From Nitrospirales bacterium (lineage in GTDB: Bacteria > Nitrospirota > Nitrospiria > Nitrospirales > UBA8639), in the NCBI GenBank assembly GCA_021603905.1, contig BQIU01000002.1, forward strand, positions 62,001-126,000: a DNA stretch of 64,000 nucleotides. The letters run 5' to 3'. A program made the translations under genes and the position numbers. Under the pieces are notes generated by a model. The model made no database searches and was not told the DNA's origin. It was given only the letters and a program-made list of their open reading frames with translations. The first letter of the stretch is position 1. Each line of letters begins with the position of its first letter. Positions 63,412 to 64,000 of the stretch are shown in pieces.

Positions 63412-64000
63412 TTACTTTAAAACAAGATAGAGGGCCCCTCCGATATACAGCAATAGGATAGTGAAACTTTCAAATCCAATATTCGCAATCCCATGCTGCT
63501 CTCTCCGAATCAATCCCATAAGAAGAATACTCGTCATGATGATCGTTAGTCCCATAAGGAAAATTTGATCAGGAGTGATCGCATGATAAATAGACCCAGA
63601 ATGATAGGCGACATCAGAAACGGCAACAAGAAGTGAATCAAATGCATTGCCGCCGAGGATCCCTCCAATTGCCAACGTGAGCGCCCCCTGCCGGACCGCG
63701 ACAAGGGTCGTAACTAATTCTGGAAAAGATGTGGCAACCGAAGTGAATAGTGCACCAACTACGGTTTCAGACAAACCTGTATTCTGAGACAAGGCAATCC
63801 CTGATTTGGTAATAAACCACCCTCCAAATCCAACGATAATTGCAGTCGGAATGAATTGTGTCCACAATCGCCAGAGAGGAATATGCTGGTCTCTCAAATT
63901 ATCAATCTGGTCTTCACGGGTTTCCGATGTTTGGTGAGGTCGCCACATCGGATTGGCTTGAACTTGAAAGACAAGGTAAAGTCCGTATGTATATACTCCA
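63412..64000 (-). CDS. Sodium/calcium exchanger (CaCA) family protein, N-terminus outside the window
   Basis: The C-terminal half of a K+-independent CaCA exchanger. The second alpha-repeat is visible (GALFTSVATSFPELVTTLVAVRQG and GGILGGNAFDSLLVAVSD), with the glutamate and asparagine needed for ion binding. Four to five helices are in the window. The reading frame stays open upstream of the track's ATG at 63948 to the window end (VYTYGLYLVFQVQANP, another helix), so this is a partial gene, not a 178-residue protein. It exports Ca2+ in exchange for Na+ or H+. Confidence 0.85.
   Translation of the reverse strand, partial: GVYTYGLYLVFQVQANPMWRPHQTSETREDQIDNLRDQHIPLWRLWTQFIPTAIIVGFGGWFITKSGIALSQNTGLSETVVGALFTSVATSFPELVTTLVAVRQGALTLAIGGILGGNAFDSLLVAVSDVAYHSGSIYHAITPDQIFLMGLTIIMTSILLMGLIRREQHGIANIGFESFTILLLYIGGALYLVLK

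Noticed and set aside
1-64000. tRNA, rRNA, riboswitch and CRISPR features
   Set aside because: I looked for cloverleaf-like segments, conserved rRNA stretches and regularly spaced repeats in the intergenic regions and found none I could support by eye.

Overview
The window looks like a chromosomal segment of a Nitrospira-type bacterium (Nitrospirota). This rests on gene content, not on a marker gene: a complete 13-subunit complex I operon with fused nuoCD, an alternative-complex-III-like module followed by two cytochrome-bd-like membrane proteins, and many small PRC-barrel, DUF5335, DUF5069, DUF3309 and DUF6335 stress-type proteins. Base composition appears slightly AT-rich, which would suit a marine or lineage-IV relative, but this is only a guess. 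No rRNA, tRNA or CRISPR array was found.

Layout. 0-5.4 kb: a decaying carbohydrate region with a Gfo/Idh/MocA oxidoreductase (frameshift plus two nonsense codons), a truncated enolase-superfamily gene and a wrecked GH65 sugar phosphorylase, next to intact DedA and TPP-enzyme genes. 5.4-12.4 kb: DUF6335 protein, FAD monooxygenase, glutaredoxin-like protein, a large acyl-activating/ACP/acyltransferase fusion, a VOC protein and a CBS-domain protein. 12.4-27.3 kb: the nuoABCDEFGHIJKLMN operon on the minus strand. 27.5-36.9 kb: transketolase, DUF5335, cupin, an nfeD-floA membrane operon, a PRC-barrel secreted protein and DUF5069. 37.0-45.8 kb: pentaheme cytochrome, Mo-bis-PGD-like protein, FeS protein, NrfD, DUF3341, cytochrome c lipoprotein, two bd-like proteins and a small secreted protein, all plus strand. 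46.1-55.4 kb: signalling genes (two paralogous LuxR-type regulators facing each other, a kinase/receiver/hybrid-kinase operon, STAS protein, an unfamiliar HTH-like protein, a receiver-like protein). 55.5-61.4 kb: PRC-barrel proteins, an IS4-family remnant and small secreted proteins. 61.7-64.0 kb: dodecin, DJ-1/PfpI protein, a MauE-like membrane protein and a CaCA exchanger cut by the window edge.

How it works together. Complex I and the ACIII/bd-like module supply both ends of a quinone-based electron transport chain. NADH (or a reduced carrier) would reduce quinone through complex I. The act-like module would pass electrons between quinol and periplasmic cytochromes or onto the bd-like subunits.

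Main discovery. A 16-bp element, C-[TAC]-[AG]-GGG-TT-N5-[CTA]-AG (best copies CTAGGGTTTTGCCTAG and CTAGGGTTTCGACTAG), occurs at about 18 places. It almost always lies 45-200 bases upstream of a predicted start and always points at that gene. It precedes nuoA, transketolase, the acyl-CoA synthetase fusion, a LuxR regulator and many small stress-type genes. It looks like the operator of a shared regulon, and the LuxR-type regulators encoded here are candidate readers. A perfect 17-bp hairpin inside the DUF5069 gene and a perfect tandem 15-bp repeat upstream of nfeD are further unexplained structures.
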